Shown here: piece after piece, positions 25,469 through 33,572 of the stretch
How the letters are laid out: every line of letters begins with the position of its first letter
Numbering within the stretch: position 1 is the stretch's first letter
From: Clostridia bacterium
GTDB taxonomy: Bacteria; Bacillota; Clostridia; Oscillospirales; Acutalibacteraceae
DNA length: 39,145 nt
Direction of reading: 5' to 3'
Assembly: GCA_017403185.1 (NCBI GenBank)
Contig: JAFQON010000020.1
Location: 1-39,145, forward strand
Notes under the pieces: model-generated
Database searches by the model: none
Told to the model about the DNA's origin: nothing
The model's input: only the letters and a program-made list of their open reading frames with translations
Translations under genes and position numbers: made by a program

Positions 25469-27256
25469 ATGGATTTTATGACAGGACTCAAAAGAACCCA
25501 TTACTGCGGCGATCTCCGCCTTGCCGATGCAGGCAAAACCGTAACCGTTGCAGGCTGGGTGCAGCGTCAGAGAGACCTTGGCGCACTTATCTTTATTGAC
25601 CTTCGTGACAGAGAAGGCATTGTTCAGCTTGCTTTTGACGAAGCAACCGCAAAGGATGTTTTTGAAAAGGCGGCTTCGGCAAGAAGCGAATATGTGCTTA
25701 TGGCTCAGGGCGTTGTAAGAGAGCGCTCGGCTAAGAATACGGAAATCCCCACAGGCGAAATTGAAATCGAGGTCAAGGACCTTCGCATTCTTGCAAAGAG
25801 CGAAACTCCTCCCTTCGAAATCGTTGACGATTGCCAGACAGCCGAGCTTACAAGGCTCAAATACCGCTATCTTGACCTTCGCAGACCCGACCTTCAGAAG
25901 AATATTCTTCTTCGCCACAAGATTACAAAAATTACAAGAGACTATTTTGATGAAAACGGCTTTGTTGAAATTGAAACACCTATTCTCATCAAGTCAACTC
26001 CCGAGGGTGCAAGGGACTATCTTGTTCCCAGCCGTATTCACAAGGGCAAATTCTATGCTCTTCCCCAGTCACCTCAGCTTTACAAGCAGCTTTCAATGGT
26101 TGCGGGCTTTGACAGATATATGCAGATTGCCCGCTGCTTCCGTGACGAGGATTTAAGAGCTGACCGTCAGCCCGAATTCACTCAGATTGACCTTGAAATG
26201 TCCTTTGTTGATATGGAAGATGTGCTTGCAATCGGCGAAGGCTACATGGCAAGAGTTTTCAAGGAAGCAATCGGTGCGGATATTCAGCTTCCCCTTCCCA
26301 GACTTACTTATAAAGAGGCTATGGAGCGCTACGGCAGCGATAAGCCCGACACCCGCTACGGCATGGAAATCTATGACCTGAGCGAAACCGTCAGGGGCTG
26401 CGGCTTCGGTGTTTTCACGGGTGCTCTTGAAGCAGGCGGCAGCGTAAGAGGCATCACTGCCAAGGGTGCTGTAAATACTCTCACGAGAAAAGAAATTGAC
26501 AAGCTCACCGAAATGGTAAGAGGCATCGGCGCAAAGGGTCTTGCATGGGTAAGGCTCCTTGATGACGGCTCAATTGCATCATCATTTGCAAAATTCCTCA
26601 CAGAGGATGAAATGAATGCTCTGCTTGCCAAGGCAGACGCAAAAGCAGGCGATGTTGTTCTCATTATCGGCGACGGCAAGAATTCAACGGTGCTTTCAGT
26701 GCTCGGCGCACTTCGTCAGGCTGTTGCAAAAAAGCTTGACATTATTCCCGAAAATCAATATAATCTTCTTTGGATAACCGAATTCCCCTTCTTTGATTGG
26801 GATGAGGATGCTCAGCAGTTTGTTGCAATGCACCATCCGTTCACATCACCCATGGATGAATGCCTTGATTATCTTGAAACGGATAAGGGCTCGGTAAGAG
26901 CAAAGGCATATGACCTTGTTCTCAACGGTGTTGAGCTTTGCTCGGGTTCAATCAGAATCACAAATCCCGACCTTCAGGCAAGAATTTTCTCGCTTCTCGG
27001 TCTTTCAGACGAAGAGGCACACAACAAATTCGGCTATCTTCTCGATGCGTTCAAATACGGTGCACCCCCTCACGGCGGCATGGGTATCGGCCTTGACCGT
27101 CTTGTAATGCAGATGCTCGGCTGCGAATCGCTCAGGGATGTTATCGCATATCCGAAGGTGCAGAATGCGAGCGAGCCCATGACGGAATGTCCCGCAGCGG
27201 TTGACGGCGTTCAGCTTGATGACCTCGGCATCGGCATCACGGTGAATGAAGAGTAA
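25469..27256 (+). CDS. aspS: Aspartyl-tRNA synthetase, bacterial type
   Basis: Class II synthetase with the bacterial GAD insert, 595 residues. Visible are the N-terminal OB-fold anticodon domain (GWVQRQRDLGALIFIDLRDREG), motif 2 (ARCFRDEDLRADRQPEFTQIDLE), the GAD domain in the middle, and motif 3 (GMGIGLDRLVMQML). In the anticodon domain the position that is His in non-discriminating enzymes is Leu (RRDLG type), which favours a tRNA-Asp-specific enzyme; this is an inference from the family. It is co-transcribed with hisS, and GAAGGATG precedes the ATG. Confidence 0.97.
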   Translation: MDFMTGLKRTHYCGDLRLADAGKTVTVAGWVQRQRDLGALIFIDLRDREGIVQLAFDEATAKDVFEKAASARSEYVLMAQGVVRERSAKNTEIPTGEIEIEVKDLRILAKSETPPFEIVDDCQTAELTRLKYRYLDLRRPDLQKNILLRHKITKITRDYFDENGFVEIETPILIKSTPEGARDYLVPSRIHKGKFYALPQSPQLYKQLSMVAGFDRYMQIARCFRDEDLRADRQPEFTQIDLEMSFVDMEDVLAIGEGYMARVFKEAIGADIQLPLPRLTYKEAMERYGSDKPDTRYGMEIYDLSETVRGCGFGVFTGALEAGGSVRGITAKGAVNTLTRKEIDKLTEMVRGIGAKGLAWVRLLDDGSIASSFAKFLTEDEMNALLAKADAKAGDVVLIIGDGKNSTVLSVLGALRQAVAKKLDIIPENQYNLLWITEFPFFDWDEDAQQFVAMHHPFTSPMDECLDYLETDKGSVRAKAYDLVLNGVELCSGSIRITNPDLQARIFSLLGLSDEEAHNKFGYLLDAFKYGAPPHGGMGIGLDRLVMQMLGCESLRDVIAYPKVQNASEPMTECPAAVDGVQLDDLGIGITVNEE

Positions 27257-27301
27257 TCATATAATATAATGCAAATTTTTCCTTGGAAGGATATGATAAT
27301 A

Positions 27302-28381
27302 ATGGCAAGAGTTTATAATTTTTCAGCGGGTCCTTCAATGCTCCCCGAAAGCGTGCTCAACAGAGCAGCTGCAGAGATGCTTGATTACAAGGGCAGCGGT
27401 CAGTCTGTGCTTGAAATGAGCCACCGTTCAAAGGTTTATGAAGAGATTATCTTCGGCGCCCGTGACCTTTTCAAAGAGGTTATGAACATTCCCGATAACT
27501 ACAAGGTTATCTTCTGCCAGGGCGGTGCATCAACGCAGTTTGCGGCAATTCCCCTCAACTTCCTCAACGGCAGCGGCAAGGCTGACTATGTTCTTTCAGG
27601 TCAGTTCTCAACCAAGGCATATAAGGAAGCAACAAAATACGGCGAAATCAAGGTTGTAGGCTCGTCAAAGGAGCAGAATTTCTCCTGCATCCCCGAGCTT
27701 AACAAGGCTGATTTTACCCCCGATGCAGACTATTTCTATATCTGCCAGAACAACACAATCTACGGCACTCGTTTTGCTGAGCTTCCCGACACGGGCAATG
27801 TTCCTCTTGTTGCGGATGTTTCATCCTGCTTCCTTTCAGAGCCCATGGATGTTTCAAAATACGGCGTAATGTATGGCGGTGCGCAGAAGAATGTTGCTCC
27901 CGCAGGTCTTACGGTTGTTATCGTTCGTGAGGATCTTCTCGGCAATGCAAGGGATTACACCCCCACAATGCTCGACTACAAAACACTCGCTGATAACGAT
28001 TCAATGTATAACACACCTCCCTGCTATTCAATCTATATGTGCAAGCTTGTGCTTGAATGGATTAAGAATCTCGGCGGTCTTGAGGCAATGAAGCTTCACA
28101 ACGAGAAGAAGTGTTCAATCCTCTATGATTTCATTGATAACAGCAAGATGTTCCACAACCCCGTCAAGAAGAGCGACCGTTCATTGATGAATGTCACCTT
28201 CGTAACAGAGAGCGACGAGCTCAATGCAAAGTTTGTTAAGGAAGCAACCGAAGCAGGCTTTGTTAACCTTAAGGGTCACCGCTCGGTAGGCGGCATGAGA
28301 GCTTCAATTTACAACGCAATGCCTATTGAAGGCGTTGAAAAGCTTGTGGACTTCATGACAGAGTTTGAGAAGAGAAACTGA
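27302..28381 (+). CDS. serC: Phosphoserine aminotransferase
   Basis: PLP-dependent enzyme turning 3-phosphohydroxypyruvate and glutamate into phosphoserine, the second step of serine synthesis. The 359-residue protein begins RVYNFSAGPSMLPESVL, the SerC signature, has the phosphate-binding FCQGGASTQF, and carries the PLP lysine K196 in YGGAQKNVAP. The start at 27302 (MARVYNF) is chosen because SerC proteins begin there. An in-frame ATG at 27293 is three codons longer and nearer to GGAAGG, so it remains possible. It is followed 15 bases later by serA, giving a serine-synthesis pair; serB is not in the window. Confidence 0.96.
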   Translation: MARVYNFSAGPSMLPESVLNRAAAEMLDYKGSGQSVLEMSHRSKVYEEIIFGARDLFKEVMNIPDNYKVIFCQGGASTQFAAIPLNFLNGSGKADYVLSGQFSTKAYKEATKYGEIKVVGSSKEQNFSCIPELNKADFTPDADYFYICQNNTIYGTRFAELPDTGNVPLVADVSSCFLSEPMDVSKYGVMYGGAQKNVAPAGLTVVIVREDLLGNARDYTPTMLDYKTLADNDSMYNTPPCYSIYMCKLVLEWIKNLGGLEAMKLHNEKKCSILYDFIDNSKMFHNPVKKSDRSLMNVTFVTESDELNAKFVKEATEAGFVNLKGHRSVGGMRASIYNAMPIEGVEKLVDFMTEFEKRN

Positions 28382-28396
28382 TAGGGGGCTTTTACA

Positions 28397-29521
28397 ATGT
28401 TCAATATTTTAACCTTAAATAAAATCTCCAAAAACGGTCTTGACAGGCTTGATGCGGCAAAGTTTGCCTGCTCAGACAGCGTTGAAAACCCCGATGCAAT
28501 TCTTGTGCGCTCGGCTTCAATGCACGAAATGGAGCTTTCAGAGAATACCGTTGCAATTGCAAGAGCAGGCGCAGGTGTTAACAATATTCCCATTCCTGCC
28601 TGCAGCGATAAGGGCGTTGTTGTTTTCAACACACCCGGTGCAAACGCAAACGCTGTTAAGGAGCTTGTGCTCTGTGCACTCTTTATGGCTTCAAGAAAGG
28701 TTGCCGCTTCGCTTGATTGGTGCAAAACTCTCAAGGGTGAGGGTGACAATGTGGGCAAGCTCGTTGAAAAAGGCAAGAGCAGCTTTGCAGGCCCCGAAAT
28801 CCTCGGCAAAACCCTCGGTATAGTTGGCCTCGGTGCAATCGGTGCACTTGTTGCAAGGGATGCAAAGCTTCTCGGCATGAATATCGTAGCTTATGACCCC
28901 TTTGCAGCGGGCAAAACAGATATCGAGCTCGTAGAGCTTGATGAGCTTTTCGCAAAGAGCGATTACATCACCCTTCACGCTCCTCTCAACGATGGCACCA
29001 GAGGTATGATTAATGCTGAGTCACTTGCAAAAATGAAGGACGGCGTAAGAATCCTCAACTTTGCAAGAGGCGAGCTTGTTGCTTCAAAGGATATCGTTGA
29101 TGCTCTTGCAAGCGGCAAGGCGGGAGCTTATATCACAGACTTCCCCACCGATGAGCAGCTTGGCGCAGAGGGCGTAACAGCTCTTCCCCACCTTGGCGCA
29201 TCAACTCCCGAGAGCGAAGAAAACTGTGCAATGATGGCGGCAGACGAGGTTTCGGCTTATCTTCTTAAGGGCGAAATCAAGAATTCCGTCAACCTTCCCA
29301 ACACCTGCCTTGCAGAGAGCTTTGCAGTGCGCACCTGCTTCATCCACAAGGAGAATGCAGATGATTTTGCAGCAAAGGCTGAGGCAGCGGCAAAGGCGGC
29401 GGGCGCAAGCGTAACTTCAATTTTCACTGCCAACAAGAAGGATATGGGTTACACCGTAATCGATACCGATAAGGCATTTGATGCAAATGTTGAAGGCGCA
29501 ATCAGAGTAAGAGTTATCTGA
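28397..29521 (+). CDS. serA: D-3-phosphoglycerate dehydrogenase, short C-terminal domain
   Basis: NAD-dependent dehydrogenase catalysing the first step of serine synthesis. The 374-residue protein has the catalytic N-terminal part (AILVRSASM, RAGAGVNNIPIPACS), the Rossmann motif GIVGLGAIG, the conserved ILNFARGELV with the substrate arginine, and ALPHLGAST with the catalytic histidine. After about residue 300 a short ACT-like tail (KDMGYTVIDTD ... GAIRVRVI) replaces the full regulatory domain, but its first half is poorly conserved. This matches the roughly 390-residue Clostridial form. AGGGGG precedes the ATG. Whether serine still inhibits it cannot be told. Confidence 0.93.
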   Translation: MFNILTLNKISKNGLDRLDAAKFACSDSVENPDAILVRSASMHEMELSENTVAIARAGAGVNNIPIPACSDKGVVVFNTPGANANAVKELVLCALFMASRKVAASLDWCKTLKGEGDNVGKLVEKGKSSFAGPEILGKTLGIVGLGAIGALVARDAKLLGMNIVAYDPFAAGKTDIELVELDELFAKSDYITLHAPLNDGTRGMINAESLAKMKDGVRILNFARGELVASKDIVDALASGKAGAYITDFPTDEQLGAEGVTALPHLGASTPESEENCAMMAADEVSAYLLKGEIKNSVNLPNTCLAESFAVRTCFIHKENADDFAAKAEAAAKAAGASVTSIFTANKKDMGYTVIDTDKAFDANVEGAIRVRVI

Positions 29522-29533
29522 AGATAAAAAATT

Positions 29534-29566
29534 ACCGCAGAGATTTTCTCTCTGCGGTCTTTTTTA
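29534..29566. terminator. Bidirectional terminator between serA and the leftward gene
   Basis: Perfect ten-base stem ACCGCAGAGA / TCTCTGCGGT with a five-base loop. Rightward it is followed by CTTTTTTATTT, and leftward by AATTTTTTATC, so both convergent units can end here. Its T-run touches the stop codon of the leftward gene. Confidence 0.9.
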
Positions 29567-30571
29567 TTTGTGATTGATATTCTGCCACACAAAGGCAACA
29601 TCGGGTCCGACCTGCACAAAGGTATCGGGCTCATTATTATTGAGCTTTGAAACCCTTCTGAAGCCGTTTGCCTCAAATGCCTCACAAAAGGCGTTTGCCA
29701 TTTCGGTATCCTTGAAGGTGATGTGGGTTACAAGGCGGAATTCCTTGAGGGTCTGGCGCAGGCTGCCGTTGGGGAAGCCCACAACAAAGCCGGTTGCCCA
29801 CCAATATTTTTCATAATTACGGTTGAAAACGGCTCTGTATTCGCCCGTTTCGTATTCGTCCCACATAAACGCCATTTCCATATTGAGCCAATCGGATTTA
29901 TCAGCGCATACATAGTGACTGCCGATGCTGCCGAGGCTTCTTGTATAAACACCTACCTCGCCGCCTACAAACGCCATGCCATACTGACCCTTCCAGGTCT
30001 GAATCAGCCATTCTTTGCCGCCGTATTCAAAGGTTGTGCGCACTGTGTCGTAATACATCATGGTGACGGGCGCAAAGGCATCATACACTTCATTGAAGCC
30101 GAAGTTTTTTTGCCAGCATTCCTTATCGTCGGTGTAATAGTAGTTGCCGTCGGGGTTGTATTTATATGAAACGAGGTTTACCTTTGCAAAGTCAATATCA
30201 ACATCGGGCGGCACATATTGGGGTGCTCTCGGCAGAGTGAAAACCTCTTTGAAGGCTTTGTTTGAAACCGTGGTTGAGGGCTTTGTTGCTGCCCGGGTTG
30301 ACGGTGCGGCGGTCTGCTCGGTGCTTGCCTGCACGGTTGAAGCCTGAGCTGTTGTTGATTCAGCAACGGTTGTGCCTGTTGATTCAGGCACCGATTCTTC
30401 GGTTAAATCGGTAATCGGGGCAGAGCTTTCCTGTGTTTCGTGATAAACACTGCCATCTGCCGGCACGGATGACGGACTGCCGTTTGACATTTTAACGCCG
30501 AGCACCGCAACCACGCAGATAAGTGCAACTGCAACGGCGGCAACGGCAATCGTGAGTGCTTTGTTTTTCAT
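29564..30571 (-). CDS. Unrecognised membrane-anchored protein with Thr/Ser linker
   Basis: 335-residue protein with one N-terminal hydrophobic segment (about 6-27, uncleaved anchor or signal), then a 65-residue Ser/Thr/Ala/Glu-rich low-complexity linker (about 35-100). A folded extracellular domain with no recognised family follows; it is rich in Trp and Tyr (KEWLIQTWKGQYGMAFVGGEVGVY, YEKYWWATGFVVGFPNG). Linkers of this kind separate wall-side domains from the membrane. GGAGG lies seven bases before the ATG. It starts 20 bases after the 280-residue gene on the same strand and is probably co-transcribed. Confidence 0.8.
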   Translation of the reverse strand: MKNKALTIAVAAVAVALICVVAVLGVKMSNGSPSSVPADGSVYHETQESSAPITDLTEESVPESTGTTVAESTTAQASTVQASTEQTAAPSTRAATKPSTTVSNKAFKEVFTLPRAPQYVPPDVDIDFAKVNLVSYKYNPDGNYYYTDDKECWQKNFGFNEVYDAFAPVTMMYYDTVRTTFEYGGKEWLIQTWKGQYGMAFVGGEVGVYTRSLGSIGSHYVCADKSDWLNMEMAFMWDEYETGEYRAVFNRNYEKYWWATGFVVGFPNGSLRQTLKEFRLVTHITFKDTEMANAFCEAFEANGFRRVSKLNNNEPDTFVQVGPDVAFVWQNINHK

Positions 30572-30591
30572 TTTATTTCCTCCGTAAGCGT

Positions 30592-31434
30592 TTATTGCAT
30601 ATCATATTCACGCACAAAGGCGTTAATGAAAAGCGGACCCATATCCATTGCAATTATAACGGGTTTGCCGTTTTTGACCATAAAGGTCATGCCCTCGCCC
30701 TCGCTGCCTGAGGTGAGGTTGCGGTCAAGATATTTTTCAACCGCACCCGTTGCAGGGTCTATTTTATAAATTGCCTGAGTTTCGTCATTTGTTGCGGCAT
30801 AGAGCGTGCCGTCAAGGAATTCCGCACCCTGAATCGAGGGCACAACCTGCGAAAGAGGCACCTCTTCAACAAAAGACATTTCATTTGCGGTGTCATAAAC
30901 AAGAATTTTTGTGGGCTGCTTTGAGTGGTCCATGCAGTAAAGATATCCGTTTTCGGGGTTTACACAAACCCAGGGCATACCTCTTGTTATAACCTCATCG
31001 TCCATAATGTAATAATCAACAAGCTCGAGGGTTTCGGCATCGTAAACACCGATTATCGGGTAATCCCACACCTTGCTGTCCTCAAGACCTGCATAGATAT
31101 ATCCGTTGTAAAAGCTCATTCCGCCAATGTGAGCAATGCCGATTTCCTTAAGCTGCTCGGGAATTGCAAAATAATTGGCGTTGATAAGAGTTTTTGCATC
31201 CGCTTCGGTGCGGATAAGCGTTGTTTTTGAAGAAAAATACAGGGTTTCGCCGTCTGTCGCCATTCCCTGAGAGCGGAAGTATGCTCCGATTCCTACGACA
31301 TTGGTTTTTTCGCTGTCTGTGCGGTCTGCTTCGGAAATGAGGTCAATTCCGTGCGTCAGAATTGAAAACGGAATAAGTATGACAGCAAAAACAAGAGACA
31401 GTATTTTGCTGATTGCAAGTGAAAATGAGCTCAT
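30592..31434 (-). CDS. Secreted or anchored beta-propeller-like protein
   Basis: 280 residues with an N-terminal hydrophobic segment (about 5-27) and then repeated short beta-strand units that look like a propeller. Examples are GMATDGETLYFSSKTTL, GMSFYNGYIYAGLEDSKV, VCVNPENGYLYCMDHS, AEFLDGTLYAATNDETQAIYKID and MTFMVKNGKPVIIAM. Such repeats are found in SMP-30/NHL-type and other ligand-binding propellers, but the family is not certain. AAGGAG lies eight bases before the ATG at 31434; the longer reading from 31509 would begin upstream of the promoter. It shares a divergent promoter region with the phosphoglucomutase gene. Confidence 0.75.
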   Translation of the reverse strand: MSSFSLAISKILSLVFAVILIPFSILTHGIDLISEADRTDSEKTNVVGIGAYFRSQGMATDGETLYFSSKTTLIRTEADAKTLINANYFAIPEQLKEIGIAHIGGMSFYNGYIYAGLEDSKVWDYPIIGVYDAETLELVDYYIMDDEVITRGMPWVCVNPENGYLYCMDHSKQPTKILVYDTANEMSFVEEVPLSQVVPSIQGAEFLDGTLYAATNDETQAIYKIDPATGAVEKYLDRNLTSGSEGEGMTFMVKNGKPVIIAMDMGPLFINAFVREYDMQ

Positions 31435-31464
31435 TTTTATTTCTCCTTTATAAAATATAAGTAA

Positions 31465-31493
31465 AGTATAGCAAATTTGTAAAATATAGTCAA
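31465..31493 (-). promoter_or_regulatory. Promoter for the leftward propeller gene
   Basis: Minus-strand TTGACT (31493-31488), 17-base spacer, TATACT (31470-31465), about 30 bases before the ATG at 31434. Confidence 0.7.
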
Positions 31494-31513
31494 TGTTGAA
31501 TATTGACAAGTCA

Positions 31514-31542
31514 TTGACAATAGAATAAAAAACGGATATTAT
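31514..31542 (+). promoter_or_regulatory. Promoter for the phosphoglucomutase gene
   Basis: TTGACA (31514-31519), 17-base spacer, TATTAT (31537-31542): near-consensus sigma-A. A second TTGACA lies at 31503-31508. It is back-to-back with the leftward promoter, -35 boxes 20 bases apart. Confidence 0.75.
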
Positions 31543-31577
31543 ATATAATGGATAAAAATTAAAAGGAGATACGGCTG

Positions 31578-33299
31578 ATGAATGATGTAAACAAGCTCTA
31601 CGACCTTTGGCTGGAGAATACGGCGGATAACCCCGAAATTCACGAGGAATTGCTTGCAGTCAAGGGCAATGATGAAGAAATTCTTGACCGCTTTTACCGC
31701 AATCTTGAATTCGGCACCGCAGGCCTCAGAGGAGTGCTCGGTGCGGGCACAAACAGAATGAACACCTATACCGTCTGCCAGGCAACACAGGGTCTTGCGG
31801 ATTATCTCAACAGCAAGGGTGAGAATCCGAGCGTTGCGATAGGCTACGATTCAAGAATCAATTCAGATGTGTTTTCAAAGCAGTGCGCAGAGGTGCTTGC
31901 CGCAAACGGCATCAAAACCTATATTTTCCCCACTCTTATGCCTACTCCGCTGCTTTCGTTTGCCGTCATGCGTCTTAAGTGTGACAGCGGCATAGTTATC
32001 ACCGCAAGCCATAACCCCTCAAAATATAACGGCTACAAGTGCTATGACCCCTCGGGCTATCAGATGACCGATGAAGCTGCGCTTGCCACATATGAATTTA
32101 TTCAGAAGGTTGATATGTTCAAAGATATCAAGCGCATTCCGTTTGATGAGGCTATGGAGAAGGGGCTTATCGAGTATATCTCGGATGAGCTTGTTGAGGA
32201 ATTCTATTCGCTCGTTATGCAGCGACCGATTAACCCCGAAATCAGCAAAGCAAGTGACCTTAAGGTTATTTACACACCGCTTAACGGCACGGGAAATATT
32301 CCCGTAAGAACCGTTCTTGAAAGAGCGGGCTTTAAGAATGTTTCTGTTGTCAAAGAGCAGGAAATGCCTGACGGAAAATTCCCCACCTGCCCCTATCCCA
32401 ACCCCGAAATCAGGCAGGTTTTTGAATGCGCTCTCGAAATGACAAAGAGCGAAAAGGCGGATTTGCTTCTTGCAACCGACCCGGACTGCGACAGAGTGGG
32501 CATTGCGGTGCTCACAGGTGACGAATATGTGCTCCTTTCGGGCAATGATGTGGGTGTTCTTCTTGCGGAATATATGCTTTCTGCAAGAAAAGAAAAAGGA
32601 ATTCTGCCTGAGAATACTCTCATGACAAAATCCTTCGTTTCAACTCCGCTCATTGACAGAGTTGCCGCAAAATACGGCTGCAGGGTTGTGGATGTGCTCA
32701 CGGGCTTCAAGTATGTGGGTGAATTCATTGCAAATCTTGAAAAAACAAACGATGATTACCGTTTTGTTATGGGCTTTGAAGAGAGCTACGGCTATCTTAT
32801 CGGCACCCACGCAAGGGATAAGGACGCCGTTGCAGCATCGCTTATGATATGTGAAATGGCTGCTTACTATAAGAGCAAGGGCAAAACCCTTGTTGATGTG
32901 CTCGACGGAATATATGAGGAATTCGGCATTTATGTTAACCGCCTTTATAATTTTGCTTTTGAAGGCGCAAGCGGTATGGTTAAGATGGCTGAAATCATGA
33001 GCGAAACAAGAGAAAACCCGCCCAAGGAGCTGGCAGGGCTTAAAGTGCTTGAGGTGCATGATTTTGAAGCAAGCACAATCACAAACACCGAAACGGGTGA
33101 GGAGAGAGCCATTGAGCTGCCCAAGTCGAATGTGCTTGCATATACTCTGCCCGACGGCAATTTTGCCATAGTCCGTCCTTCCGGCACGGAGCCCAAAATC
33201 AAGGTATATATTACCGGCTGCGGCAAAACCAAAGACGGAGCGGTTAAGCTTGCCGAGGATTTGGGAGAGGCGATGAAAGCTCTTCTCAGAATAGGATGA
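31578..33299 (+). CDS. pgcA: Phosphoglucomutase/phosphomannomutase, PgcA type
   Basis: Alpha-D-phosphohexomutase interconverting glucose-1- and glucose-6-phosphate, feeding UDP-glucose, glycogen and wall polymers. The 573-residue protein has all four family elements: phosphoserine S144 in ITASHNPSKYNGYK, the Mg-binding loop DPDCDR (301-306), the sugar-specificity loop GFEESYGYLIG, and the phosphate-binding loop VRPSGTEPKIK near the end. Length and the EFGTAGLRG start match the Bacillus PgcA group rather than GlmM. AAAGGAGA precedes the ATG. A small membrane-protein gene follows after four bases. Confidence 0.95.
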   Translation: MNDVNKLYDLWLENTADNPEIHEELLAVKGNDEEILDRFYRNLEFGTAGLRGVLGAGTNRMNTYTVCQATQGLADYLNSKGENPSVAIGYDSRINSDVFSKQCAEVLAANGIKTYIFPTLMPTPLLSFAVMRLKCDSGIVITASHNPSKYNGYKCYDPSGYQMTDEAALATYEFIQKVDMFKDIKRIPFDEAMEKGLIEYISDELVEEFYSLVMQRPINPEISKASDLKVIYTPLNGTGNIPVRTVLERAGFKNVSVVKEQEMPDGKFPTCPYPNPEIRQVFECALEMTKSEKADLLLATDPDCDRVGIAVLTGDEYVLLSGNDVGVLLAEYMLSARKEKGILPENTLMTKSFVSTPLIDRVAAKYGCRVVDVLTGFKYVGEFIANLEKTNDDYRFVMGFEESYGYLIGTHARDKDAVAASLMICEMAAYYKSKGKTLVDVLDGIYEEFGIYVNRLYNFAFEGASGMVKMAEIMSETRENPPKELAGLKVLEVHDFEASTITNTETGEERAIELPKSNVLAYTLPDGNFAIVRPSGTEPKIKVYITGCGKTKDGAVKLAEDLGEAMKALLRIG

Positions 33300-33303
33300 T
33301 AAT

Positions 33304-33528
33304 ATGAAAAGGAATTTAATAGTAAGAATTGTTGCAATTTTTCTTTGTGCACTCATGGTGCTCAGCGTTATAACCGCGGCGCTCTATGCGTTTGCAGCCG
33401 ATGCTGCGGCAGTGCCTTCTCCGGATACGGGGAGCGGATCGGTGATATGGGTAATTGCCGCAGTTGCGGTAGCCGTTATTGCCATAGCGATTTGCCTGAT
33501 AATGCCGAAGATGAAAAAGGATAAGTAA
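33304..33528 (+). CDS. Small two-helix membrane protein
   Basis: 74 residues: a signal-like hydrophobic segment (about 8-33, ending YAFAADA), a short Pro/Ser/Gly loop (VPSPDTGSGS), and a second hydrophobic helix (about 47-66) with a Lys-rich end (MPKMKKDK). It begins four bases after pgcA and shares its terminator, so it is probably translated from the same message (GGATGAT upstream of the ATG). It resembles no family I know. The loop plus second helix and basic tail recall a truncated wall-anchor tail, but no LPxTG motif is present. Confidence 0.65.
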   Translation: MKRNLIVRIVAIFLCALMVLSVITAALYAFAADAAAVPSPDTGSGSVIWVIAAVAVAVIAIAICLIMPKMKKDK

Positions 33529-33535
33529 CAAAAAG

Positions 33536-33572
33536 AAATCCCTCAGGATTAAATCCTGAGGGATTTTTTTAT
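33536..33572. terminator. Bidirectional terminator between pgcA unit and the leftward lipoprotein
   Basis: Perfect 14-base stem AAATCCCTCAGGAT / ATCCTGAGGGATTT with a three-base loop, with T-runs in both directions. The rightward tail overlaps the stop codon of the leftward lipoprotein gene at 33569. Confidence 0.92.

Noticed and set aside
33304-33528. LPxTG-type sortase substrate
   Set aside because: The PSPDTGSGS-helix-KKDK pattern is reminiscent, but no LPxTG-like pentapeptide precedes the helix and the protein is too short for a displayed domain.
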